Numbered from the stretch's first letter, positions 33,826 to 44,253 are shown. The stretch: 64,000 nt of DNA from Bacteroidales bacterium UBA1189 (GCA_002309805.1 DBYJ01000055.1:62001-126000); one strand, 5' to 3'. Notes: generated by a model from the sequence alone, not told the origin. Made by a program: numbers and translations.

Positions 33826-35049
33826 TTACTTGAAAACCTTCTGGGCAAACTCGGTGAGGTAGATGCGCCAGTTGCGCCAGATGTGGCCTCCTTCGGTTTC
33901 GAGGTATTCGTAGGGGTATCCCTTCTCGTCGAAGTAGCGGCGTAAGTCGGCATTCTGGGCGTAGAGGAAGTCGGTCTTGCCGATGGCAATCCAGTAGAGA
34001 GCAGGCTTACCGGCGAAGAGCTTGGCGAGCTCACCCTGCACGGTCTTGTTCTCCTGCAGCATTTGGTAGAAGGACTTTCCCTGTTGGTCTCCGCTGATAT
34101 GAAGTCCTGCGGAGAAAAGGCCGACATAGTTGAACATGTCAGGGTAGCGCTTGGAGGTAGCGAAGGAGTGTCCGCCGCCCATCGATAAGCCGCAGATGGC
34201 GCGGTTCTTCTTGCCCTTGGCGACCTTGTAGTGGCTCTCGACATATTTCACGATGTCGGGGAAGCTCTCGTCCATCGAGGCGACAGCGGGCGTGTCGAGG
34301 CTGCCGAGGAAGGAGGGCGTGTACATTCCCTTTGACCATTCGCCCGGGGCAGCCTGGCAGTTGGTGTTACCATTGGGCATGACGATGAGCATGGGCTTGG
34401 CCTTGCCTGCGGCGATGAGGTTGTCCATAATCTGAGCCGCGCGTCCGAGGGTGGTCCAGGCATCCTCGTCACCACCGGCACCATGCAGCAGGTAGAGGAC
34501 GGGGTAGTTCTTGCCCTTGTCGTAGCCGGCAGGGGTGTAGACGGTCATGCGGCGTTTCATCTTCAGCGTGGGGCTGTCGTACCACACCTTGGCTACATCG
34601 CCGTGGGGTACTTCGTTGACGCGATAGAGGTCTCCCTTGTCGCCCTTGGCATCGGAGACGATGAAGATGCTGGTGAGGGAGGCGATGTCGCGGTTGACAT
34701 AGACGTTAGAGGGGTCGAGGATGCTCAGGCCGTTGACGCGGACGGAGTAGGAATAGAGTTCAGGAGCGAGACGGGGAGTCGTGTAGGTCCAGACGCCGTT
34801 CTGTTCCTTGAGCTCCACTACGCCGGGGGCTTCGTAGGTGCCCATAGCTGTCTCAATCTTCTGGGGCGCGAGGAAGTCGCCCGTGATCTCGACCTTGACG
34901 GCCTTGGGAGCGACGATGTTGAAGGTAACTGTTCCGTCAGGATTGACGACAGGTGAAGTGACTTGGCTGCCGCTCCATAGAGCTTCCTGAGCCATGGCTG
35001 CTCCGGCGCACACTACGCCGAGAACGAGGGTGAGAAGGATTTTTTTCAT
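33826..35049 (-). CDS. secreted CE1-type esterase with N-terminal CBM48/E-set domain
   Basis: 407 residues. A signal peptide (AAMA-QE) precedes a beta-sandwich E-set/CBM48-like domain (about 25-125, VTFNIVAPKAVKVEITGDF). The esterase D-like hydrolase has LLHGAGGDEDAW, nucleophile GLSMGGG and C-terminal GGHIWRNWR with the catalytic His. This matches the acetyl-xylan/feruloyl esterases of family CE1 found in Bacteroidota. It follows the large C1 peptidase gene by 21 bp, likely in one operon. Confidence 0.88.
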   Translation of the reverse strand: MKKILLTLVLGVVCAGAAMAQEALWSGSQVTSPVVNPDGTVTFNIVAPKAVKVEITGDFLAPQKIETAMGTYEAPGVVELKEQNGVWTYTTPRLAPELYSYSVRVNGLSILDPSNVYVNRDIASLTSIFIVSDAKGDKGDLYRVNEVPHGDVAKVWYDSPTLKMKRRMTVYTPAGYDKGKNYPVLYLLHGAGGDEDAWTTLGRAAQIMDNLIAAGKAKPMLIVMPNGNTNCQAAPGEWSKGMYTPSFLGSLDTPAVASMDESFPDIVKYVESHYKVAKGKKNRAICGLSMGGGHSFATSKRYPDMFNYVGLFSAGLHISGDQQGKSFYQMLQENKTVQGELAKLFAGKPALYWIAIGKTDFLYAQNADLRRYFDEKGYPYEYLETEGGHIWRNWRIYLTEFAQKVFK

Positions 35050-35070
35050 AAACTCTGTTTTTAAAAGGTA

Positions 35071-38000
35071 TTAGTGAATAATAATCTTTTGTCCTTGGCG
35101 AAAGTAGATACCCGAGGGAAGTGCGCGGGTGTCAGTTCCAACGCAACGTCCGTCAGGTGAATAGATGAGTGTACTATTGGGCGCCACGCCTGTCACGACG
35201 GTATCGATGCCTGTGTCGAATGGGGCGTAGAGTTGGAGCTCCGAGAGACCGAAATCCGTAAAGAGGTTGTTGTCCTGTGCTGCGTGGTTACGGTAGTTCA
35301 CGTCATCAACGATAATGCGGATGTAGCTGTAGGGGCTGCCGAGGTCGAGCAGGGGAGAGTACCAGTCGCCCTCCTTCTCCGTAACGAAACCGCCGTCCTG
35401 CGGGTAAGCGTTGCCGATGTTCTGGATGGTGCAGCAGTCGTGCCATTCTTCACCATCGACAGAGGCGCTGATGGTAATGCGCATGGGGCGTAGGTAGGTC
35501 TTCGTGGAACTGTATGCATGGGTGTAGAGCCAGAAGGACTGCACAGGCTTGGGCAGCGCAATTTCGATGTAGGGTTTGTCGAGGGCTGCCAGTTCCTCTG
35601 GTGTGTGAAGGGTGGGATTCGTCTGGTAGGCGGTGGAAGACTTGCCGTCGATGAGCGACGAGAGCACGTTGCGCCCTGCTCCCGGACTATTGGTGCTGAG
35701 TTGGGCAACTTCGTTAATCTGTGGGTACAGATTCGTGAAATCGTCGCTGGGGGTATTCTTCGAGCCGTCTATCCGTTCCGTTGTCTCATCGGCTGAGCCG
35801 AAACTGGAAGCTGGGATGAATGCCCATGCGGAGGGACCGTCAGGGGCTTCGCTGGGTGCAATGCCGGCAACGCGCCCGCCTACTCCAAAGCCACTCATCT
35901 CAAAGTCGGCGACGCAGTCGAGCTCTGTCTGTACACAGCGGATAGCGTGAGGATCATCTATGTGAGTCTCATAGGGATTGTCGCTCAAGGGGCAGACATA
36001 GATGGGGGCTGGACCTTCCGCCGTCAGACGGGCATAGTCGGCATCGATGTAGGAAAGGAAGCGTCCTGTACCTTCGTTCTTTATGTAATAACGACAGCCC
36101 TTATGGGTGGCATTGACGTAGGATACTTGCCAGACAAAGTTCGGGTTGCCCGGATCAACGTTGTTCCATGCCACGAGGCTATCGCCAAAGGCATAGAGAG
36201 CCTTGACAACACCGCCTGAGAAGGCTTTGCTGGTGATGATATAGCGTCCGTCGGCAAGGTCAAACCGGAGGGAAATATTATCGTGGGCAGTACGCAGGGC
36301 TGCTTCGAGGGCTGCATACTCCTCATCGGTAGCTGTGCGGGCAGCAAGAGCCAACTGGGCAGCTTCAAGGGCTTCGAAGTAGGCCTTGACGCCAATGGGG
36401 TCGTACATGGCGCTATGGTAGTTGATGCCGTCGCCCGTGTATTCGGCTACCAAGGCTGCCAATGAGGTGTAGGCAGGTGTCTCATCGGCACCCTTGAGGT
36501 ATTCGAAGGGGATGCCCTCAAGCTTGAACGAGCTGAAGCTGAGGCACGACTGCCCCGTCATGTTAACGATGATACCCAGCGAAATCTCAGAGGGTTGCAG
36601 CAGGGAGAAACTGACGGTACAGTTGCTGAGCATGTCCCAGGCAAGAGCGGACGTCTCGCAGTCGTCCTCGCCCACCAGCTTAGAGCCGTAGTTGACGACG
36701 ATGCGACTGGTCTGGGTAGAGGTGCCGTCGCTGAGGGTACACGAGAAGGTGTAATGACCCGCAGGGAGGTTGATGGTCTGCCAGAGGCGGTAGTCGTGCA
36801 GCTCGTCGGCGAAGTTGCTCCAGATGGTTTCGATGGTGATGTCGTTGCCATGAGCGGTATCGACGTGGGCACCTGTGACGATGCTGCCGCTCTTGATGGC
36901 GTTTGCCTCTTTCCAACCGCTGCGGGCGGTACCCATTTCAAGACGCAGGAAGCGACTGCTGTTCGTGGGGTTGACAGTACCCGAGGCGGTACGATAGGGA
37001 CGCTGGTAGTTGGTGAGATAGCGTGCGGAGATGTCGCCTGAAGGCTCGGCTTCGAGGTCAAGGGTGAAGACGCCAAGGGCTGAGTTCCAGGCATCGCCAT
37101 CAGGACCGAAGTTGACCCGAAGGGCATCGAGGCTGTTTGATGTACGGTCAATGACATTGCCGCCATTTTGGTTGAAGTCGTAATAGACGCAGAGCCCGTC
37201 GTCAGCTTGTGCCGATGCGATGTCGGCAATGGGGGCATTGCAGTAGCGACGGATAGCCTCTTCGTCGAAGGCGGTGCTCCAGATGCGGAGTTCATCCATC
37301 AGGCCATTGAAGCTGTCCGTCTCGCTGCCGATGACGACATCCCCTTCCCACGCGGGAGAGGTTGTGCCGAGCTTTGTGGTTGGGCTACTGAAGACGATAG
37401 CATCGCGCCAGAAGGTAACGGCGCCAGCGTTGTAAGTGATAGCGTAGTGATGCCACTCACTCAGTATGACAAAGCCGGCATCGGAGGTAACCTTTTTGCC
37501 GTCAAGGACAAGGGTAACGGCACCACTCTCAGCACATGAGGTACTGAAGATGCTGGAGGAGAAGGTGGCGCTGCCTGTGTAGGACGAGGGACGCATCCAC
37601 CAGTCGATGGTGAAGGCCGGTGTCTCGGCTGCGATGGGGGAGTGGAGCTTCAGGTATTCAGTTCCTGTGAAGTGGAGGGCCGTACCCGCATCGGCGTTGC
37701 TGACGGTGAGCAGTCCGCCTTGGGTGGACTTGTTTGTTCCCTCCGTATTGCTGACGATGAGAGAGACGTCGTAGATGCCTGGGGCAGCGGGGACGATGAC
37801 GGGATTCTTGCCGCTGATAGTGAAGCCTCGGCGGGGGTTCACAAGTTCCCATGTCCATGCTGTGGGCTCATAGCGGCTCTTGTCCTTCAGCCAAACGGTG
37901 TCGCCCAATAGGACTGTCGTAGGTGTGACATCGAAGAACGCAGCGGGAGCAGCAGCACTAACCGTTACCTCTTGGCTGACGGATGAGGAGCCGTAGGCAT

Positions 38001-40857
38001 TCGTAGCCGTAAGGGTGACGTGGAAGGTGCCGAGAGAGGTGTAGAGGGCCGAGGCATTGGTGGTGGTGATACGCTCCACTTCAGCGCCGGGCATCTCCCA
38101 GACATAGGTGCAGCCGTCGCCTTCCGTGCGGTTGATGAAGCTGAATCTGTCGCCTGCAGGCAGCACGTTCGCTGAGGCCTCAAAGGCGGCAACGGGCGCC
38201 GAGCCTTCCTGAACGGTAATATCCGTACTGCCCCAGGCCGTCTCGCCATTCGTAAAGGTAGCTGCCAGCTTAATCGTAAAGGTGCCTGCTTCGGGGAAGA
38301 CAAACGTGGGGTTCTTGCCGCTCACATCGGGCATCTCGGCTCCATCGGCATGCCACTGCCAGCTGACGGCATCGACAGAGGTAATGGCGCGGAACGTGGA
38401 GGGGATACCCGCTATGATAAGTTCGTCGGTAACCATTTCAACTGAAGGCTCCGAAGTAGAATTACAGAGGTCGTTGTTGATGTCTGTTTCCCATGTTCCG
38501 GTAGCCCAGAGGGTGGCGTGCTTGCCGGAGACCATTTCGCGGATGCGTACCTCATCGCCCACGTGGATGGTGTCCATGGGCAGATAGAGCAACAGATCCT
38601 CCTGCTCAGCGGGGTTGGCGATGCGGCTGTACATGTCAGCCTTGATTTCATCCTGTGTACGTACCTTCTTCCAGAGACGGAACTCGTCCAGCCCGGCGCT
38701 CCAGAACTGATTGGTGCCAGAATGTCCGAACTTCAGCGTGCCAAAAGCACCCAGACCCGAGTAGGTGTCGGAGGTGATGGCACCTTTGCGGACACCGTTG
38801 ACGTAGGCTATCATGGTGTTGCGGTCTATGACAATGGCAACGTGTGTCCATTTGCCCGTCTTGAAGGCGTTCCCCAGTACCATACGGTCGCCAGAGGTGG
38901 TGTTCCAACCGGCATAGAGCTGCCCGCTGTTGTCGGTATGGAAGAGGAAGGTGCCCCAGCCTGGGCCCAGTTGGTCCACGTAGCTGCGGTTGAGGTCTGA
39001 GCGCATCCAGAATTCAAAGGTAGCCTTGCCCAGCGGCTGCGTGACAGCTGAGGGGATAGCCATGCCGCTCTCCTTCAGGATGAGGACGTTGTTGTCTTCC
39101 GACAGGGGTGTCAGGGCAAGAGCCGGATTGGACTTTGCGGATTCCTGCCGATATTCCCCACAGGCATAGACGGCGCAGACCGTGTAGGGGTCGCTGCCGA
39201 GGAGAGCAGGTTGATAGGTAGTTGTACCCGCAGGGAGCTCGGCAATCAGCTGGCTGCCCTCGTAGAGATTGTACCCCAGCAGCTCAATGCCCGAGGCTTG
39301 GGGAACTGTCCAGGAGAGGACGCCATCCGTAAGCTGGAGGTTGCGTGGGGGATAGATTTGTTCCCCAGGGACGATGACGCTGATGATGGTCTGCTTTCCT
39401 TTATTCTGGATAGTGACGTTGTGCTTGTCGAAGGGAATCTCAATGCCGTTCGGGTCCACCTCGTAGTTCATGATGGAAGCATCGTAGATGTGTCCTTCGC
39501 CCACAGCCGTGCCCTTGGTCCTGACGATAAAGAAATACTTGAGGGGTTTGGTACGGTCGAAGGTGAGCGTAAGGTCGGTGAGGTCGTAGCCAAACTCCAT
39601 GGGCTCATAGTGCATGCCGTCCACCCAGCGCCCCAGCATGGGAACCTCGGGAGCGGGTACGCTGGCTTTCGAGTCGCCGGCATACTTGAAGTGTTCCATG
39701 TTGATGGTCTGATCGGGCTGAGTGGCGTTGAGGTCGGTAGAGATGCCGGCGCAAAGCAATATCTCGCTGCGGCGTGAGTAGTCCATCTTCAGCTTGATGG
39801 TACGCAGGGGACGATAGACCTTGCGGATGTAATACGAGCCGGGCGTCCAGACCACCTGATCGGTACCCACGCCATAGCAGTATTTGTAGGGGCAGTAGAT
39901 GAATCCCTTGTTCTCCCAGCCGTCGCCCCACGAGTTGGCGATGATCCAGGCTCCCACTTCGTCCTCGTCCACTTCGCCCACTTTGCCGTCTTCGTCGAGG
40001 TCGAACTCAATGCGGTCGTCATAGCCAACGATGGTGAGGGCGTGGTTGTAGGTGTCGCCCCAGGCCTTGACGTACTTCATGCCCGCTACACCGATGTCCT
40101 TGTTGTTCTTTGTGTTTGGGATGGCTGCCCAGGTGCCGTAAGCTGCCACACCGATACCTGCTACGCCACCTGAGTGATAGCTCTCATCGCCACAGTGGTT
40201 GTAAATCCATTCTTTCAGCATCTGGCGTCCTTCGGGGGTGTTGGTGGCAGGGAACGAGAACGATGACTCCGCTCTGTTCCACATGGCGCTGAACCATTTG
40301 TCGTAGCCCTGCATCCAGCCATAGTCGTTGTCGTCGTGGGTCTGGGCGCCGAAAAGCCGGCTGTAGGTTCGTCCTCCGTAGGTGACGACGTTGGGGATGC
40401 CGTTCGTACAGGCCATCACCTCCTTGTCGCTGTTCTGGTAGGTGAGCAGCCAGGTGAAGTGGGTGGGGTACATGTTCTCGGGCAGCGAGCCGTCAAGACC
40501 GCGCCAGGCGTTGATTTCATGCCCGAACATATAGGCGATGTTCTGTGCCGAGCCACACGAGCCTCCGTCCTGATTGAAGATGGGGGAGAAGTATTTGTCT
40601 TCGCCATTGTTGACATGGTCGGGCAGTTCCGTCTTGACGCCGGCACGCTGACGTGCCTTGAAGCGTTGATAGACCGGGTTGTCCGTCTGATGGACAGGCT
40701 CAAGGTTGAGGTCGGGGAAGAGGGTGCGGTCCACCGAGATGACGTCCTTGCCGACGGTCACCTTCTCCGTCCTATGATTGTTCTGGGCCATTGCCGTTGC
40801 CCCTCCTGCGAGGCAGAGGGCTGCAAACAGCATGATATTCCAACATCTCTTTTTCAT
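35071..40857 (-). CDS. giant secreted papain-like (C1) peptidase/adhesin with LamG, PKD and F5/8-type domains
   Basis: 1928 residues. After the signal peptide (AMA-QN) comes a C1A peptidase with QDGGSCGS (Cys101), NHALTIVGYDD (His272) and IIANSWGDGW (Asn308). The loop between His and Asn holds DLDEDGKVGEVDEDE, an EF-hand-like acidic segment. Further on are two LamG/concanavalin-like domains (about 610-770 and 1110-1250), PKD-like repeats (about 850-1080), a helical segment near 1510-1590 and a discoidin-like domain near 1750-1890. The C-terminus (IYSPDGRCVGTDTRALPSG, then IYFRQGQK) looks like a type IX secretion sorting domain. I infer a cell-surface protease binding glycans or host/food protein. 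In-frame throughout. Confidence 0.85.
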   Translation of the reverse strand: MKKRCWNIMLFAALCLAGGATAMAQNNHRTEKVTVGKDVISVDRTLFPDLNLEPVHQTDNPVYQRFKARQRAGVKTELPDHVNNGEDKYFSPIFNQDGGSCGSAQNIAYMFGHEINAWRGLDGSLPENMYPTHFTWLLTYQNSDKEVMACTNGIPNVVTYGGRTYSRLFGAQTHDDNDYGWMQGYDKWFSAMWNRAESSFSFPATNTPEGRQMLKEWIYNHCGDESYHSGGVAGIGVAAYGTWAAIPNTKNNKDIGVAGMKYVKAWGDTYNHALTIVGYDDRIEFDLDEDGKVGEVDEDEVGAWIIANSWGDGWENKGFIYCPYKYCYGVGTDQVVWTPGSYYIRKVYRPLRTIKLKMDYSRRSEILLCAGISTDLNATQPDQTINMEHFKYAGDSKASVPAPEVPMLGRWVDGMHYEPMEFGYDLTDLTLTFDRTKPLKYFFIVRTKGTAVGEGHIYDASIMNYEVDPNGIEIPFDKHNVTIQNKGKQTIISVIVPGEQIYPPRNLQLTDGVLSWTVPQASGIELLGYNLYEGSQLIAELPAGTTTYQPALLGSDPYTVCAVYACGEYRQESAKSNPALALTPLSEDNNVLILKESGMAIPSAVTQPLGKATFEFWMRSDLNRSYVDQLGPGWGTFLFHTDNSGQLYAGWNTTSGDRMVLGNAFKTGKWTHVAIVIDRNTMIAYVNGVRKGAITSDTYSGLGAFGTLKFGHSGTNQFWSAGLDEFRLWKKVRTQDEIKADMYSRIANPAEQEDLLLYLPMDTIHVGDEVRIREMVSGKHATLWATGTWETDINNDLCNSTSEPSVEMVTDELIIAGIPSTFRAITSVDAVSWQWHADGAEMPDVSGKNPTFVFPEAGTFTIKLAATFTNGETAWGSTDITVQEGSAPVAAFEASANVLPAGDRFSFINRTEGDGCTYVWEMPGAEVERITTTNASALYTSLGTFHVTLTATNAYGSSSVSQEVTVSAAAPAAFFDVTPTTVLLGDTVWLKDKSRYEPTAWTWELVNPRRGFTISGKNPVIVPAAPGIYDVSLIVSNTEGTNKSTQGGLLTVSNADAGTALHFTGTEYLKLHSPIAAETPAFTIDWWMRPSSYTGSATFSSSIFSTSCAESGAVTLVLDGKKVTSDAGFVILSEWHHYAITYNAGAVTFWRDAIVFSSPTTKLGTTSPAWEGDVVIGSETDSFNGLMDELRIWSTAFDEEAIRRYCNAPIADIASAQADDGLCVYYDFNQNGGNVIDRTSNSLDALRVNFGPDGDAWNSALGVFTLDLEAEPSGDISARYLTNYQRPYRTASGTVNPTNSSRFLRLEMGTARSGWKEANAIKSGSIVTGAHVDTAHGNDITIETIWSNFADELHDYRLWQTINLPAGHYTFSCTLSDGTSTQTSRIVVNYGSKLVGEDDCETSALAWDMLSNCTVSFSLLQPSEISLGIIVNMTGQSCLSFSSFKLEGIPFEYLKGADETPAYTSLAALVAEYTGDGINYHSAMYDPIGVKAYFEALEAAQLALAARTATDEEYAALEAALRTAHDNISLRFDLADGRYIITSKAFSGGVVKALYAFGDSLVAWNNVDPGNPNFVWQVSYVNATHKGCRYYIKNEGTGRFLSYIDADYARLTAEGPAPIYVCPLSDNPYETHIDDPHAIRCVQTELDCVADFEMSGFGVGGRVAGIAPSEAPDGPSAWAFIPASSFGSADETTERIDGSKNTPSDDFTNLYPQINEVAQLSTNSPGAGRNVLSSLIDGKSSTAYQTNPTLHTPEELAALDKPYIEIALPKPVQSFWLYTHAYSSTKTYLRPMRITISASVDGEEWHDCCTIQNIGNAYPQDGGFVTEKEGDWYSPLLDLGSPYSYIRIIVDDVNYRNHAAQDNNLFTDFGLSELQLYAPFDTGIDTVVTGVAPNSTLIYSPDGRCVGTDTRALPSGIYFRQGQKIIIH

Positions 40858-40902
40858 GATGACAGGGTGTTCTTTTTTTGGGTTTTATCTTTTGATGAAT
40901 GA

Positions 40903-41967
40903 TTATCGTTCTCGGATGAAGTCCAGCGCCTCAAGGATTTCCTCGCGTGTGGCGGCGCTGTCAAGACGCACATCGCCTGGGGCTGCCAGCAGGGCAAACC
41001 GCACAGCGTCAGCAGACAGGTTCTTCTTGTCGTGCAACATCAGGGCGTAGAGTCGTTCGTAGTCCTTGCAGCTGATGGGGCAGGGGCCATAGAGTTCGCT
41101 CAGCAGACGGGTGGTGCTGCGGAGGGTCTCTATGGAGAAGGTCGGTTCGTGGGCGATGTGGGAGAGATAGAGCTCGCCAATCATGCCCCAAGCCACCGCG
41201 TAGCCGTGCAGGACGGGGGTGTGCTTCTCCAGCAACAGCGATTCGATGGCGTGGCCGATGGTATGCCCGAAGTTGAGTGCCTTGCGGAGCCCCTTTTCCG
41301 TGGGGTCGGCTGCCACAATCCGTTCCTTGATGCCTACGGACTGGCGGATAAGGGCTGTAGCGTCTTTTCCCTGGCTGAAGATGTCTGCCAGTTCGTCCAT
41401 TTGGGCTAAGGCGTTGCCTTGGCTGCCGATGAGGATGTGCTTGAACATCTCAGCCATGCCGCTCAGGAGGTTCTCCTTGTCGAGTGTGGCGAGGAATCCG
41501 CTGTAAAGGACGACATGCTCGGGCAGGTGGAAGGCTCCGATTTCGTTCTTCAGCCCAGCGAAGTTGATGCCTGTCTTGCCCCCTGTGGCTGCGTCGACCA
41601 TGGCCAGCAGGGTAGTGGGGACGTTAATGTAGCGGATGCCGCGTTTGAATGTGGCTGCTGCGAAGCCTCCGATGTCCGTCACGACGCCCCCGCCCACATT
41701 CACCAGCAGGCTGTGGCGTGTGGCGCCCTGCTCCGAGAGCGCCCTCCACACGAGGGCCAGTGTGTCGATATTTTTGTTGTCGTCCCCCGCTGCAACGGTG
41801 ATGGGCTGTCCGGAAAAACCTGGAAATCCGGAAGCTCCGGACGACAGGACGAGCGGCAGGCACTTCTCTTTCGTGTTTTCGTCGCAGAGCACAAAGACGC
41901 GGTCCGCCTTGGCTTCGTGGATGAGGTCGTTGAGGGTTTGGCTTATGTCGGTGGAAGTGATGATCAT
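40903..41967 (-). CDS. aroB: 3-dehydroquinate synthase
   Basis: 354 residues from the ATG at 41967, which overlaps the previous stop (ATGA). A longer frame upstream lies inside the glycosyltransferase gene. It has GGGVVTDIGGFAA (NAD site), PTTLLAMVDAATGGKTGINF and the metal ligands in NFGHTIGHAIE and HGYAVAWG. It makes 3-dehydroquinate from DAHP, the second step of the shikimate pathway. Translationally coupled to the GT2 gene. Confidence 0.95.
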   Translation of the reverse strand: MIITSTDISQTLNDLIHEAKADRVFVLCDENTKEKCLPLVLSSGASGFPGFSGQPITVAAGDDNKNIDTLALVWRALSEQGATRHSLLVNVGGGVVTDIGGFAAATFKRGIRYINVPTTLLAMVDAATGGKTGINFAGLKNEIGAFHLPEHVVLYSGFLATLDKENLLSGMAEMFKHILIGSQGNALAQMDELADIFSQGKDATALIRQSVGIKERIVAADPTEKGLRKALNFGHTIGHAIESLLLEKHTPVLHGYAVAWGMIGELYLSHIAHEPTFSIETLRSTTRLLSELYGPCPISCKDYERLYALMLHDKKNLSADAVRFALLAAPGDVRLDSAATREEILEALDFIRER

Positions 41968-42776
41968 AGGGTGCAATAATAGGCCAGTTTGTAGAGTTTG
42001 AAAAGGAAGAGCGAGGGGCGCCCGCTCTGTATGAGCCGCCTCTCCCAGCGTCTGCCACAGCGTTTGTAGAGCCACGCCAGCACGGGTGTCAGCCCCATGC
42101 GGCGTGCCTTCCGATAGCTTTTCAGCAGGGTGGAGTAGCCCTCCAGCTCGCGCTCCATCTTCTTCAGGCTGCGCAGGGCTGTGCGGCTTTTTTCAAGGAA
42201 AACGTCGTTGGTTTCGATATCGGTGTTGAGGAGGGGGTTGTCGATGTGGAGGATGGGTATTCCCCTGCGTTGCAGCTCAGCCCCGAACAGGGTGTCCTCG
42301 TGCCCGTATTCCGTAAACTGCTCGTTGAAGCGGATGTCCATGAACGTCTCCCTGTCGATGAGGAAGCTGAAGGAGGTGAAGCGCTCATAGGGATGCCGGT
42401 TCCGCGCTGCTGCCAGCCGCTGATGCTTGGCGGCCTCCTCGTAATAGAAGCGCAGGCTGACGTCGGGCGAGGGGAGGACGTCGACGTTGTGCTGCCCTCC
42501 ACACACCACGGGTGCCAGCGTGGAGGCCTGCCAGTAGCGTTCCAGGAAGTGGGGGCTGTCCACAGCCGCGTCACAGTCGATGAAGAGGAGTTTCCTGCCC
42601 CGTGACTGATCGGCCAGCCAGTTGCGCACACGGGCCCGTCCCAATCCCAGCTTCTCGTCATCAGCCACAATCACCTCGTAGTCGATGCCCAGGGCATCAC
42701 CCTGCGTGTGCAGGTCGGCCACCAGCTGCGTGCAGTCATAGCGATAGACGGGAATCAGTATGCTTAAATCGCCCAT
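41964..42776 (-). CDS. family 2 glycosyltransferase
   Basis: 270 residues. It has a GT-A fold with ILIPVYRYD at the N-terminus, a VIVADDEK nucleotide-binding strand and FIDCDAAVDSP as the DxD-like metal site. About half the usual length of processive GT2 enzymes; no transmembrane segment, so it is cytoplasmic. Donor and acceptor unknown. First gene of the aroB transcript, with a TATCTTCG -7-like box upstream. Confidence 0.85.
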   Translation of the reverse strand: MGDLSILIPVYRYDCTQLVADLHTQGDALGIDYEVIVADDEKLGLGRARVRNWLADQSRGRKLLFIDCDAAVDSPHFLERYWQASTLAPVVCGGQHNVDVLPSPDVSLRFYYEEAAKHQRLAAARNRHPYERFTSFSFLIDRETFMDIRFNEQFTEYGHEDTLFGAELQRRGIPILHIDNPLLNTDIETNDVFLEKSRTALRSLKKMERELEGYSTLLKSYRKARRMGLTPVLAWLYKRCGRRWERRLIQSGRPSLFLFKLYKLAYYCTL

Positions 42777-42802
42777 TTTTTAAAGAATCCTCTAAAATCG
42801 TG

Positions 42803-42832
42803 CGAAGATAGGAATTTTTTTTCGTATCTTTG
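42803..42832. promoter_or_regulatory. divergent promoter region of the GT2 gene and rarA
   Basis: Plus strand: TAtcTTTG at 42825-42832 for rarA. Minus strand: TATCTTCG (rc of 42803-42810) for the GT2 gene, one mismatch to consensus. The boxes overlap in the same 100-bp gap; no -33 boxes are clear. Confidence 0.45.
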
Positions 42833-42843
42833 CAAGGTTTTAT

Positions 42844-42871
42844 TCAATTTTCAATTTTCAATCCTCAATTT
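42844..42871. repeat. heptamer array before rarA
   Basis: TCAATTT, TCAATTT, TCAATCC and TCAATTT in tandem, ending 5 bp before the rarA start codon. Confidence 0.75.
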
Positions 42872-42876
42872 TAACG

Positions 42877-44142
42877 ATGGAACCGCTGGCAGAACGCATG
42901 AGACCACGCACGCTCGACGACTATATCGGTCAGCAGCACTTGGTGGGCGAGGGGGCAATCCTGCGTCAGATGATTGAGTCGGAGCGCGTCTCCTCCTTCA
43001 TCCTCTGGGGCCCTCCGGGAGTGGGCAAGACCACGCTGGCCTACATCATTGCTAACCGGCTGGAGAGCCCGTTCTACACCCTCAGCGCCGTCACCAGCGG
43101 CGTGAAGGACGTGCGCGACGTCATCGACAAGGCGCAGAAGAACCGCCTCTTTGCCAAGAACAATCCCATCCTCTTCATCGACGAGATCCACCGATTCAAT
43201 AAGTCCCAGCAGGACTCGCTGCTGGGGGCTGTGGAGCGGGGCATCATCACCCTCATCGGCGCCACCACAGAGAATCCCTCCTTCGAGATCATCCGTCCCC
43301 TGCTCAGCCGTTGCCAGGTCTATGTGCTGGGCTCGCTGGAGAAGGACGACCTGCTGGCGCTGCTGAATCGAGCCCTTACGAAAGACACGTACCTCCGCCA
43401 GCGCGACATCGAGGTACGTGAGACAGAGGCCCTCCTGCGCTATAGCGGAGGAGATGCCCGTAAGCTGCTCAATGTGTTGGAGTTGGTGGTTGAGGCTGAG
43501 AAGGGCGACAAGGTGGTGATTGACAACGCCACCGTCAATCTCCGCCTCCAGCAGAACCCCCTGGCCTACGACAAGGATGGCGAGATGCACTACGACATCA
43601 TCTCCGCCTTCATCAAGTCCATTCGTGGCAGCGACCCTGACGGGGCCCTCTACTGGCTGGCCCGTATGATTGAGGGGGGCGAGCAGCCCGAGTTCATCGC
43701 CCGGCGTCTCGTCATCTCCGCCTCCGAGGACATCGGCCTGGCCAACCCCAATGCCCTGCTCATCGCCAATGCCGCCTTCGATGCCGTGATGAAGATAGGC
43801 TGGCCCGAGGGACGGATACCCCTGGCTGAGGCTACCGTCTATCTCGCCTCCAGCCCCAAGAGCAATTCCGCCTATATGGGCATCGGCGCCGCCCTGGAGG
43901 AAGTCCAGCGCTCTGGGAATTTGAGTGTTCCCCTTCACCTCCGTAATGCCCCCACGAAGCTGATGAAAGACCTTGGCTATAGCGAGGGCTACAAGTACGC
44001 CCACGATTACGAGGGCCACTTTGTCCTCCAGCAGTTCCTTCCCGACGGCCTGACCTCGGCCTCCTTCTGGCATCCCCAGGACAACCCCGCCGAGGCCCGC
44101 CTTGCCGAGCGCCTCCACGCTCTCTGGAAAGACCGCTATTGA
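42877..44142 (+). CDS. rarA: replication-associated recombination ATPase RarA/MgsA
   Basis: 421 residues. AAA+ clamp-loader-like: Walker A GPPGVGKTT (45-53), Walker B ILFIDEIHRF, sensor 1 IGATTENPSF, then the tetramerisation domain with SFIKSIRGSDPDGALYWLARM. It acts at stalled replication forks with SSB. Normal length, intact. Confidence 0.95.
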   Translation: MEPLAERMRPRTLDDYIGQQHLVGEGAILRQMIESERVSSFILWGPPGVGKTTLAYIIANRLESPFYTLSAVTSGVKDVRDVIDKAQKNRLFAKNNPILFIDEIHRFNKSQQDSLLGAVERGIITLIGATTENPSFEIIRPLLSRCQVYVLGSLEKDDLLALLNRALTKDTYLRQRDIEVRETEALLRYSGGDARKLLNVLELVVEAEKGDKVVIDNATVNLRLQQNPLAYDKDGEMHYDIISAFIKSIRGSDPDGALYWLARMIEGGEQPEFIARRLVISASEDIGLANPNALLIANAAFDAVMKIGWPEGRIPLAEATVYLASSPKSNSAYMGIGAALEEVQRSGNLSVPLHLRNAPTKLMKDLGYSEGYKYAHDYEGHFVLQQFLPDGLTSASFWHPQDNPAEARLAERLHALWKDRY

Positions 44143-44253
44143 TAGTTGTTTTGAAAGAACAGAGGGGAAATAGGTAAAGATGTTTACCCCATCTTTATCT
44201 TAGCAAAAAAAGTGAGATGAGGATGAGGGAGAAAAAAGTATGGAAATACGTGA

